This document shows, in pieces, positions 1 to 8,700 of a DNA stretch of 64,000 nt (position 1 is its first letter; the number at the start of each line of letters is the position of its first letter). Under the pieces are notes generated by a model. The model saw only the letters and a program-made list of their open reading frames with translations, was not told the origin of the DNA and did not search any database. Both the position numbers and the translations under genes were made by a program. Origin of the DNA: Microvirga sp. KLBC 81. Lineage in GTDB: Bacteria > Pseudomonadota > Alphaproteobacteria > Rhizobiales > Beijerinckiaceae. The stretch covers positions 1-64,000 of the forward strand of contig NZ_QDAH01000007.1 in the NCBI RefSeq assembly GCF_003075415.1. Direction: 5' to 3'.

Positions 1-660
1 GGAGGAACGCCGCGCCTCACCGAAGCGGGATCCCCGGCACAAGCCCGGGGATGACGGAGAACTGGATTGGACAGCCGGAGAATGTTCTTTCTTCGTTCTT
101 GACTTTTGTCCTAACGTCGGCTATATCGTGTCTTGTCCCGGCTCACCGAGGGGCGCGCTCGCGAGGCGTCGTGACTGTGGAGCCGGGGCACGGTCCTGTG
201 GCGGCGGGCTCACGCCAGCCCCGCCGACAGGAGGCCGCCCGCAGGTCCCGAGCGACCGCTGCGGTGTCCGCCTAAAGAAGCCGTGCGCGAGGAGCCGTCG
301 GGTTCCAAGCATCATCATCAGACATCGAGCCGGACCGCTCCTCGCGCCCCCCTCGACCCTCACCCTCGGACGGCTCGCCAGCCCCGAGGATGCTTCCGCT
401 CGGCTCTTTGATATCGCCCTCCGCCATCGCCCGCCCGTAGATCCTCCGCGTCATCCCCGGCGGTCCGCCGGGACCGGGAACGGGATCCACCCTCACGCGC
501 TGCGCGCTGGTTTCCCTTTCCGTCCGATGGCTGCGCCATCCCCGGCCGGGAAGGACACTCGCGATGGCCGCAGCTTGAGAAGCTCTCGGGAAACGCCACC
601 CTCGTGCTGAAGGACGCGCGACATCCCTGCCGTTGCAGGCACGAGTGGAAAAGCTACTCT
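1..660. other. Gene-free, hairpin-rich stretch
   Basis: I see no credible gene here. Open frames on both strands translate to low-complexity Arg/Pro/Gly/Ser-rich strings with no recognisable domain. The stretch is dense in short GC-rich inverted repeats: 30-52 has 8-bp arms (ATCCCCGG / CCGGGGAT), and more small hairpins lie around 440-560. The ATCCCCGG...GGATGACGG theme resembles the element at 18327-18430, so this looks like dispersed-repeat material downstream of a gene outside the window. Confidence 0.5.
30..52. repeat. Short inverted repeat, ATCCC(C)GG family
   Basis: Arms ATCCCCGG and CCGGGGAT flank a seven-base loop and are followed by GACGG. The same wording (ATCCCGG ... GGATGACGG) recurs at 18327-18430. 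It could act as a transcription terminator or mRNA-stabilising hairpin for an upstream gene beyond the left edge. Confidence 0.5.
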
Positions 661-666
661 ACCCTG

Positions 667-1164
667 ATGTCCGATTCATCCGCCGTTCGCTCCTCCAGCA
701 TCATCCATTCCCTCGACGGGCGGCAATCGCCCGTGGCCGCCGGTATCCGACGCGGCGTGCGCCGGCTGTTTGCCGAGCTCGGTCATGTGACGCTGCCGGA
801 ATTCACGCTCGCCAATGGCAGGCGCGCCGATCTCATCGCGCTGGCGCCAGACGGCATGCTCACCATCATCGAGATCAAGTCGAGCGTCGCGGATTACCGA
901 GCCGACCGGAAATGGCCGGATTATGAGGATTTCTGCGACCGGTTTTATTTCGCCGTGCCGGAAACGGTGCCCTTCGATATTCTGCCGGAGGATCGCGGGC
1001 TCATCATCGCAGACAGTTTCGGCGCGGCGGTGATGCGCGAGTCCGCGCATCATCCGCTTGCCGGTGCGCGCCGCAAGGCGGTGACGCTACGCTTTGCGCA
1101 TGCGGCAGCATCCGCTCTGCATGCTTTGGCCGATCCTGACAGGATTGCGGACGGTCGTCTGTAA
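667..1164 (+). CDS. mmcB: MmcB family DNA repair protein
   Basis: A 165-residue protein of the MmcB family (COG5321), named for mitomycin-C-inducible Caulobacter genes. It has a PD-(D/E)XK nuclease-like core: Asp55 in GRRADLIAL and the E69-I-K71 motif in LTIIEIKSS, the usual metal-binding pair of this fold. It lacks a signal peptide or membrane segment, so it is cytoplasmic. An upstream in-frame codon exists at 604, but the 21 extra residues are low-complexity, so the ATG at 667 is preferred. It converges on regA and ends only 3 bases from that gene's stop. The exact repair reaction is not known from the sequence. Confidence 0.85.
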   Translation: MSDSSAVRSSSIIHSLDGRQSPVAAGIRRGVRRLFAELGHVTLPEFTLANGRRADLIALAPDGMLTIIEIKSSVADYRADRKWPDYEDFCDRFYFAVPETVPFDILPEDRGLIIADSFGAAVMRESAHHPLAGARRKAVTLRFAHAAASALHALADPDRIADGRL

Positions 1165-1167
1165 GGA

Positions 1168-1725
1168 TTAGCGCGGAGCGCGCTTGGCGAGAATGCGCTG
1201 CAACGTGCGTCGGTGCATATTGAGTCGGCGCGCGGTTTCCGAGACGTTGCGGCCGCACAATTCATAAACCCGCTGAATGTGCTCCCAGCGCACCCGGTCG
1301 GCGGACATGGGGTTCTCCGGCGGAAGGGCACGTTCACCCGGCTGGGCCATGAGGGCTGCGTGAATCTCGTCCGCATCGGCGGGTTTGGCGAGATAGTCGA
1401 AGGCCCCCATCTTCACCGCCGTCACGGCGGTCGCGATGTTGCCGTATCCGGTGAGGATGACGCCGCGCGCATCGGGGCGGCGGTTTTTCAGCCGCTCAAT
1501 GACATCGAGACCGTTGCCGTCGCCAAGCCGCATGTCGATCACGGCAAAGGCCGGAGGGTTGGTTTCGATCTCGGCGATGCCGTCGGCCACGCTCTCGGCA
1601 ACGCGCACCTGATAGCCGCGGCCTTCCATGGCGCGGGCGAGACGGGTCGAGAAGGGCCGGTCGTCATCCACGATCAAGAGGCTCTTATCGGCACGATCCT
1701 CGAACGCAACAGGCGCGTCGGCCAT
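1168..1725 (-). CDS. regA: RegA/ActR/PrrA-type redox response regulator
   Basis: A 185-residue response regulator. The receiver domain has an acidic pocket at D20-D22, a phosphoacceptor Asp64 (AVIDMRL) and a conserved Lys in LAKPADADE. A short linker leads to a C-terminal Fis-type helix-turn-helix (VSETARRLNMHRRTLQRIL). This compact layout is diagnostic of RegA/ActR/PrrA, the global regulators of respiration, nitrogen and carbon metabolism under changing redox state. AAGGAG lies 7 bases upstream of ATG 1725, which beats an ATG 18 bases further upstream. It lies downstream of the cognate kinase on the same strand. Confidence 0.93.
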   Translation of the reverse strand: MADAPVAFEDRADKSLLIVDDDRPFSTRLARAMEGRGYQVRVAESVADGIAEIETNPPAFAVIDMRLGDGNGLDVIERLKNRRPDARGVILTGYGNIATAVTAVKMGAFDYLAKPADADEIHAALMAQPGERALPPENPMSADRVRWEHIQRVYELCGRNVSETARRLNMHRRTLQRILAKRAPR

Positions 1726-1809
1726 CAGAACTTCTCCTTGCATAACGGAACAATTCCTTCCTGAAACAGGCCGATCCGGCCCATCCTCGATATGGGAATT
1801 CTTCCCCTG

Positions 1810-3162
1810 TTATTTGAGAGACCCCTTAGATTCTCCCTGCGGCGAAATTGCCGCACCCTTTTCAAACGCGTGACGCGGCCAAACGATCCGTGCGACCGCT
1901 CCTGTGGCAGGTGGCGCGGCATTGGTCAGAGTCAATTCGGCGCCGGAGCGTTCGATCAGCGTTTTGGCGATGAAGAGCCCTAAGCCCAGTCCTCCGCCCT
2001 CGTCGTTGTCGGCTTCCGTGCGCTCCGCCGCGCTGCGGGTCGTCACATAGGGTTCTCCCACCCGCAGCAGGATATCGGGCGCGTAGCCCGGCCCGTCGTC
2101 GCGGATCTCGATGAAAACCTCGTGAGGGGTCCACGAGGCCTCGATGGTGACCTGACTCGCGGCAAAGTCGGTGGCGTTGTCGAGAATGTTGGAAAGACCA
2201 TACACGACGCCGGGATTGCGGCGGCCCACGGGCTCGGGCCCTTCGCCATGGGCCAGGACCCGTACATCGAATCCGACCGCCCGCTGCGGCTCGACGATCT
2301 CTTCCACCAGATGGCTCAAGGCGATTGTTTCCAGGAAGCCTTCTTCTTCCTCTCCCATGGAGGTGAGTTTGGTGAGGATCGAACGGCAGCGATCCACCTG
2401 CTCCTGAAGAAGTTTCAAGTCGTCCGCCACCGGGCCGCCCTTCGGCAGGGCATGACCAAGCTCCTTGGAGACGAGCGCGATGGTGGCAAGTGGCGTCCCC
2501 AGCTCGTGGGCTGCCGCTGCGGCAAGACCGTCGAGCTGCGAGAGATGCTGTTCGCGGGCGAGGACCAGCTCGGTGGCGGCCAGCGCCTGCGCGAGCTGGC
2601 GCGCCTCCTCCGCGACGCGCCAGGCATAGATGCCGGTAAACGCCGTTCCGAGAAGGATCGCCGTCCAGATTCCGGACACGTAGAGGAAAGGCAGGCTCAG
2701 GGTTTGCCCCGGAAACCACGGCAAGGGCCTGTGTGCGAGCACCAGGAAAGTCGCGGAGCCCACGGCGAGAAGGCCAAGGGCGAGGGTTCGTTCCGGCGTC
2801 AGCGCCGTTGCCGAAATCAGTACAGGCGCGAGGAAGAGCATGGCGAAGGGATTTTCCAATCCGCCCGTGAGATACAGCAACGCTGCCAGTTGCAGGATGT
2901 CGAAGCCGAGCAGGGCCGTGGCGGCATTGTCGCCGAGCCGGTGACTTGCCGGATACTGAATGCGTAGCAGCAGGTTGGTCCAGACCGAGGCAGCGATGAC
3001 GAGGAAGCACAGTTCGAAAGGCAGCGGAAAGCCAAGACCGAAGCGAACGCCCGTGACAGCTGCCGTCTGCCCCACAATCGCCAGCCAGCGGAGCCTGACC
3101 AGGGTGTCGAGGCGCAACTGACGGGGAGACGGTTTAAGACTATTGGCTGGGATGGCGACCAT
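1810..3162 (-). CDS. regB: RegB/ActS/PrrB-type redox sensor histidine kinase
   Basis: A 450-residue membrane kinase with about six N-terminal membrane segments, then DHp and HATPase domains. Three RegB landmarks are visible: the quinone-binding GGLENPF motif (residues 100-106), the phosphoacceptor His219 in AAHELGTPLATI, and Cys259 in DRCRSIL, exactly 40 residues after the His. That is the spacing reported for the redox-active cysteine of Rhodobacter RegB. The ATP lid is GGGLGLGLFIAK. An upstream TTG at 3198 would add 12 residues; neither start has a strong ribosome site. It is expected to phosphorylate RegA in response to the ubiquinone pool and cytoplasmic redox state. Confidence 0.92.
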   Translation of the reverse strand: MVAIPANSLKPSPRQLRLDTLVRLRWLAIVGQTAAVTGVRFGLGFPLPFELCFLVIAASVWTNLLLRIQYPASHRLGDNAATALLGFDILQLAALLYLTGGLENPFAMLFLAPVLISATALTPERTLALGLLAVGSATFLVLAHRPLPWFPGQTLSLPFLYVSGIWTAILLGTAFTGIYAWRVAEEARQLAQALAATELVLAREQHLSQLDGLAAAAAHELGTPLATIALVSKELGHALPKGGPVADDLKLLQEQVDRCRSILTKLTSMGEEEEGFLETIALSHLVEEIVEPQRAVGFDVRVLAHGEGPEPVGRRNPGVVYGLSNILDNATDFAASQVTIEASWTPHEVFIEIRDDGPGYAPDILLRVGEPYVTTRSAAERTEADNDEGGGLGLGLFIAKTLIERSGAELTLTNAAPPATGAVARIVWPRHAFEKGAAISPQGESKGSLK

Positions 3163-3395
3163 GAACGAACAGAATAGGGTTTTAAAACCGTTCGCCAAGC
3201 AACAGCATGAAGGCAGAAAATCCTAAATCCTCATCGGCCAAATGCTTCAAAAGGGGTAGAATGCTGGGAATTTGGGCTAAGAAGATAATGATGTTGCAAT
3301 AAGCGGAAGGAACTTTAATCTGAAAATTACGGTTGAGGATAAAGCCTACCCGGCAGAGCGGGAAAAATCAGGCACCCGGCCTTTGGGGACATGTG
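3163..3395. promoter_or_regulatory. Divergent intergenic region between regB and phaZ
   Basis: 233 bases, AT-richer than the flanks, between two divergent genes, so it must hold promoters for both. I do not see a clear sigma-70 consensus or an obvious operator. Confidence 0.45.
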
Positions 3396-4637
3396 ATGAA
3401 TTTTTCTTATTACTGGTACGATACGGCGCATTGGCTCCTAAGCCCCGCCCGCGCAGCGTCCGATATTACAAAGCTCTTCTTCGACAATCCCGTCAATCCG
3501 CTCACCAACACGCCCTACGGCCGCACCGTTTCCGCTGCCTGCGAGCTTTTCGAGCGCACCACCCGCCGCTATACGAAGCCCGAGTTCGGCCTTGCGACCA
3601 CCACCCTCGGCAACCAGGAGGTCGCCGTTACCGAGGAGATCGTATGGGAGCGTCCCTTCTGTCGTGTGATCTCCTTCAAGCGTGACCATGCGCTCGCCGC
3701 GAATCAGCCGAAGCTTCTCATCGTCGCTCCCATGTCCGGCCACTACGCCACGCTCCTGCGCGGCACGGTGGAGGCCTTCCTGCCCACCCATCAGGTGATG
3801 ATCACCGACTGGGCCGATGCCAGCATGGTGCCCCTCTCGGAAGGGCGCTTCGACCTCGACGATTACATCGACTACCTCAAGGCCATGTTCCGGGAGTTCG
3901 GCCCGGACCTGCACGTGATGGCCGTGTGCCAGCCGGCCGTGCCAGTGGTGGCCGCCGTGGCACGTCTCGAGGCCGAGAACGATCCCTCCATTCCGCGCTC
4001 CATGATTCTCATGGGCGGGCCCATCGACACCCGCCGCTCGCCCACTGCCGTGAACCGGCTAGCGGAGGAGCGCGGCATCGAGTGGTTCAAGCAGCATTGC
4101 ATCGTGAAGGTGCCGCCGAGCCATCCCGGCTTCTGGCGCGATGTCTATCCGGGCTTCCTGCAGCTTTCCGGCTTCATGGCCATGAATATGGACCGGCATC
4201 TGACGGCCCATTGGGAGATGTTCAATCACCTCGTGGAAGGCGACGGCGATTCGGCCGAGAAGCATCGCGACTTCTACGATGAGTACCTCGCCGTCATGGA
4301 TCTGACCGCCGAGTTCTACCTCCAGACGGTGGAGACGGTGTTCGTGGACCATGCCCTGCCGAAGGGTGAGATGATGCACCGGGGCGAGCCGGTGGACCTC
4401 ATGGCCGTCCGCCGCTGCGCCATCATGGCCATCGAAGGCGAGAAGGACGACATTTCGGGCGTCGGCCAGACCCTGGCGACCCTGGATTTGACCCCGAATC
4501 TCCCCTCCGACAAGAAACTCTATCATCTGCAGGCCGGGGTCGGTCACTATGGCGTCTTCAACGGTTCTCGTTTCAGGGCTCAAATTGCTCCTCGAATCGT
4601 TGAATTCATTGAGAATCACGACCAAGAATCAGCCTGA
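3396..4637 (+). CDS. phaZ: Intracellular polyhydroxyalkanoate depolymerase
   Basis: A 413-residue protein of the intracellular PHB depolymerase family, which mobilises stored polyhydroxybutyrate granules. It has the characteristic N-terminus (MNFSYYWYDTAHWL) and the cysteine-nucleophile box HVMAVCQPAVPV with Cys178; intracellular PhaZ enzymes use Cys instead of the Ser of extracellular lipase boxes. A C-terminal Asp (EGEKDD) and His (AGVGHYGVFNG) complete the expected triad. No signal peptide, consistent with the granule surface in the cytoplasm. ATG 3396 is chosen over an in-frame ATG at 3333 because family members start MNFSYY and GGGGAC lies just upstream. Confidence 0.92.
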   Translation: MNFSYYWYDTAHWLLSPARAASDITKLFFDNPVNPLTNTPYGRTVSAACELFERTTRRYTKPEFGLATTTLGNQEVAVTEEIVWERPFCRVISFKRDHALAANQPKLLIVAPMSGHYATLLRGTVEAFLPTHQVMITDWADASMVPLSEGRFDLDDYIDYLKAMFREFGPDLHVMAVCQPAVPVVAAVARLEAENDPSIPRSMILMGGPIDTRRSPTAVNRLAEERGIEWFKQHCIVKVPPSHPGFWRDVYPGFLQLSGFMAMNMDRHLTAHWEMFNHLVEGDGDSAEKHRDFYDEYLAVMDLTAEFYLQTVETVFVDHALPKGEMMHRGEPVDLMAVRRCAIMAIEGEKDDISGVGQTLATLDLTPNLPSDKKLYHLQAGVGHYGVFNGSRFRAQIAPRIVEFIENHDQESA

Positions 4638-4734
4638 AGGACCACGTCAAGAGTCGGATTCCGTTCTCCATACGTTCTTGGGAGCGGCAAACGGCTGCGC
4701 TGACAGAATCGACGTGAGCGGGCAGATTGCGGAC

Positions 4735-5478
4735 ATGAAATCCGCTCTGTTCCGCCGCGTTCCTGCGGACCCACCACATTTGAAAGTTTCCCATGAGGGC
4801 CAGTCATTTAAAGTGGCCCTCAAACGGCGTCCGACCGCCAAACGAATCACGCTCCGCGTCTCCCACGCGACGGGCGAGGTCGTGCTCACCATCCCCGAAC
4901 GCACCGATGTGGGGCTGGCCCAGAAATTTGCCGACAGTCATAGCGAGTGGATCGCAAGCCGCCTCGCCAAGGTGCCCGACCGGGTGCTCTTCGAGCCGGG
5001 CGCGCTCGTGCCCTTGCGTGGCGTGCCGCACCGCATCGTCCACTGGTCATCAATTCGGGGTGTCACCCAGGCGACCCGCGACAGCGCGGGCGAGCCGATT
5101 ATCGCGGTGGCGGGCGAAGACGCCCATGTGGCGCGCCGCGTGCGTGATTTCCTCGAGGCCGAGGCCAGACGCGATTTCGCGGTGGCCGTGAAGAAGCATA
5201 CGGCTCAGCTTGGGATCCCTGCCAAGCGCATCACCGTGCGCGACACCAAGAGCCGCTGGGGCTCCTGCTCGGCCAACGGCGCGCTCAATTTCTCCTGGCG
5301 CCTCATCATGGCCCCGCCCTTCGTGCTGGATTACCTCGCCGCCCACGAGGTGGCTCACCTGCGCGAGCTCAACCACTCCCAGCGCTTCTGGAAGATCACC
5401 TACCAGCTCTGCCCGCGCACCGACGAGGCGGAAGCTTGGCTGAAGACTTACGGCAGCGCCCTCCACCGTATCGGCTAG
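4735..5478 (+). CDS. YgjP/SprT-like zinc metallopeptidase (M48-annotated, DUF45)
   Basis: A 247-residue protein of the YgjP/DUF45 group, usually annotated as M48 or SprT-family metallopeptidase. The zinc site is explicit: HEVAH at residues 204-208 and a third His (H214) in LRELNH. The preceding WGSCS (175-179) and the long basic N-terminal beta region are family hallmarks. No membrane segment or signal peptide. The ATG at 4735 matches the usual N-terminus; upstream in-frame codons overlap phaZ and encode non-family sequence. The substrate is unknown. Confidence 0.82.
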   Translation: MKSALFRRVPADPPHLKVSHEGQSFKVALKRRPTAKRITLRVSHATGEVVLTIPERTDVGLAQKFADSHSEWIASRLAKVPDRVLFEPGALVPLRGVPHRIVHWSSIRGVTQATRDSAGEPIIAVAGEDAHVARRVRDFLEAEARRDFAVAVKKHTAQLGIPAKRITVRDTKSRWGSCSANGALNFSWRLIMAPPFVLDYLAAHEVAHLRELNHSQRFWKITYQLCPRTDEAEAWLKTYGSALHRIG

Positions 5479-5590
5479 AGCCTTGGATCCAAAAGTGGAT
5501 TTGCACTTTTGGGATCAATCCGATGCTCAATCTTGAGAGAAGCGCATCGTTGGGTCGCTGACGCGGACCTTCGGATCCGCACGAGGCGCT
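5479..5590. repeat. Dispersed intergenic repeat family A, copy 1
   Basis: Begins right after the stop codon of the metallopeptidase. It contains the landmarks shared with four other places here: GGATCCAAAAGTGG, CACTTTTGGGATC, CCGATGCTC, GCGCATCG and a distal CGGATCCGCA. The AAAAGTGG...CACTTTT halves form a hairpin. See copies at 15486, 27785, 37887 and 38346. Confidence 0.75.
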
Positions 5591-5666
5591 AAGACTCAAT
5601 CCCGCTCAGCCAAAAACCGAGCGGGTCCCCATGAAGGCTGCGGGTCGGAGAAGGCTCTGAAACGCC

Positions 5667-5697
5667 GAAGGCGGCTCTCCAGCGAAGAGCCGCCTTC
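5667..5697 (-). terminator. Terminator-like hairpin downstream of the RTX gene
   Basis: Perfect 12-bp arms GAAGGCGGCTCT / AGAGCCGCCTTC around a 7-base loop, 19 bases past the stop codon of the minus-strand RTX gene. No strong T-run follows on the minus strand, so it may be a weak terminator or an RNA 3'-end stabiliser. Confidence 0.6.
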
Positions 5698-5715
5698 ATG
5701 CAGATCGAGATCGGG

Positions 5716-8700
5716 TCAGATCACGTAGAAGCTGGCATGTGTCAAAGCCGGCTTCACACCATCCGGGTTAAGCGTGGCGAACAGGACTGGCTTGATGTCT
5801 CTCGTTTCACCGCCGGTGCCGTCGAGGTCATAGAAGAGCTGCCCCGTCGCCTGGTCGTAGATGATCCGATCGCCCTGATCCTGTGCCTTGGTGCCGAGCA
5901 CGAAGGCGCTGGCATCCAACTGGCCAAGTCCAAGCCCGCTGAAGATCTTATGCGACAGATAGATCCGATCTCCCTCGGCGACGCTGAAATCCAGGATCGA
6001 GTCGGCGGCTGTCTTCATCACGGCCGTGTCGAAAACGAAGGCGTCCGCCCCCGAACCACCGATCAGTGTATCGCGTCCTTCACCGCCGTGCAGCGTGTCG
6101 TTTCCGGCCGCACCATTGAGAGTGTCGCTTCCAACGCCGCCGCGGATCACGTTGTCCCCAGCGTTGCCAACCACGTTCTCGCGGCGCTGATCCTCGAGGC
6201 TGATCGTGAAGGTCCTGTTCACGGTCTCGGATCCGTCGCTCACGGCGACAGTGATCGTCAATTGGCCCTGCTCATAATCGAACCTCGTCGGGTCCTTGAC
6301 GCGTAGCTGATCGCCCACGAGTTCGACACTGCCGCCGGCATCATCGAGAAGGGTGTAGGACAGGGCCGTTCCATTCGGATCGCCGGCCGAGACCAGCCCG
6401 ATGACCTGTCCTTCGGCAATGTTCTCCTGAACAAGAGAATTGGAGAGCTGAAGGTTCGTTGGAGCCTTGTTGATATCGGCGACCACGATGGAAATGCTGC
6501 CGGAGGTATCGCCGCCATGCCCGTCCGATGCGATCACGCCGTACGTGAAGGTGGAGTCCTGCGAGACCTGAATGAGCGTCGGATCGCGAACGACGACCAC
6601 GTTGTCGACGATTTCGAAACGCCCATCCGCGCTGACCAGACCGTTGGAACCTGCCAGAGCCTCACTGAAGGTATAGGAGAGAGCATCACCGTTTTGATCG
6701 CTGGCCGAAAGAGCGCCGACTTGGCTTCCGGCACCGGCCATGTCGCTGATCGAGCCGCCCGTCAGCTGGGGCGCGGTCGGCGCAATGTTCGACGCCACGG
6801 ATGCGACCGAGATGTTGCTGTTCGGCTGACCCTCGACTCCTTTGCTGTCGACAATAGAGATCGCGAAGTTCGTCGTCTGCACGGAGCCGGCCGGCGCGGT
6901 CCGATCCTCAGGACTGAACTGCAGGGCCCGGATCGCCGCCTGAACCTCAGCCGCCGTTCCGGTCACTGTGTAGACGCCGGTGGTCCTGTTGTAGGTGCCG
7001 ATGCCCAGGTTCGAGAACTCGCCTTCCGAGGCGGTGTCCATGGCGATAGTCACCGTCACCGTCGGGCTATCGTCCGTAATCGTCACATCTGCGAACGGCG
7101 AGGCCATCTCCGTATCGGCAATCGTCACCGTCACGGGCGCATCAGCCCCGCCGATCACAGGCGTTTGGTTCGCCGTGTGAACCGAATCCACGCTGATATT
7201 GGTGTTCGGTGCGGTCGACAGGCCGCCCGCATCCGTGACCACGATCGTGAAGTGAGAGGTCTCGATGCCGCTTTCTGCATCGGGACGATTGGCCGGATTG
7301 TACTGCAGGGCCCGCACCGCCGCCTGCGCTGCGGCCGCCGAACCGGTGAAGGTGAAGACACCCGTCTGCGCATCGTAGATGCCGCCATTCACCGGCACCA
7401 GAACGCCCTTGCCGGCTGCATCGAGCATGATCGTCACGGTGACTGTGTCGTTGGCGTTCGCATCCCCGAGCGTCACGGCCGAGAACGGCGTGACGAGATC
7501 GGTGTCCTCGTCATCGGCGATCGTCACGGTGCGAACCGGCGCATCGAGGGTGGGAGCCCGATTCGTCGTCGTTGCGTTCACGGAAACGTTCGTATTCGTC
7601 GTCGACTGGCTACCGTCCGAAGCCGTGATCGTGAACGCCGTGGTCTGGATGGAGCCGACCTCCGCATTACGATCCGCCGGATCGAACTGCAGGGCCCGGA
7701 TCGCCGCCTGAACCTCAGTCGCCGTTCCGGTCACCGTGTAGATGCCGGTTGTCCTGTTGTAGGTGCCGATACCCAGATTCGTGAACTCGCCCTCCGACGC
7801 GGTATCCATCGCAACGGTCACTGTGATCGTCGGGCTGTCGTCCGTGATCGTCACATTGATGAAGGGCGACGCCACGTCCGTATCGACAACTGTCACCGTC
7901 ACGGGAGCGTCGACCCCACCGATCAGAGGTCCCGTCTGCGGAAGCGTTCCATGAATCGATTCCACCCTGATGCTGGTGTTCGTAGCCGAGAGACCATATC
8001 CATCGTATACCTTGATGGTGAAGGTGCTAGTCTCGATGCTGCCGGACTCAGCACCCCGCTGCACCCGCGGATTGTACTCAAGGGCCCTCAGCGCCGCTTG
8101 GACATCCTGCACCTTCCCTGAGATCGTATAATAATGATAGCCGTTCGCAGGATCGGAACTGGATATGATGCTCCCGCCCTTGCCGGGCACCAGGACGCCC
8201 TTGGACGGATCGTCGAGGTAGACCCGGAGCTCGATGTAGGAACTGGAGGAGGTCGTATCCGGATCGTCGATCACCACGCCGGAGAATGGAGTCGCGAGAT
8301 CGTCCTCATCATCATCCGCGACCCTCACCGTCAGAGGCTGCGCCTGAATGGTCGGAGCCCGGTTCGGCAATGTCGGATTCAGCGTGAAGCCCGTGTTCGT
8401 CGAGGTGAGGCTGCCGTCCGTCACGGTGACGGTGAACTTCACCGGGGCACTCTGTAGAGCATTGAATTGCAAGGCCCGGATCGCCGCCTGGACCTCGGCC
8501 GCCGTACCGGTGACCGTATAGGTCCCCGCCGCGGCATCGTAGACGCCGCCGCCAAGATTCACGAGCGTACCGCGGGAAGGCATATCCATGGCCACCGTCG
8601 CGGTGACATTCGGGCTATCGTCCGTAACCGTAAGCTTGGTGAACGGATTGATCGGGGCGGTAGCTGTGTAAGTGATCGTATCAGAGCCGGAGAGGATCGG

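Noticed and set aside
128..610. 160-codon plus-strand open frame at the left edge
   Set aside because: Arg/Pro/Ser-rich text across hairpin-rich DNA, no ribosome site, competing open frames on the other strand.
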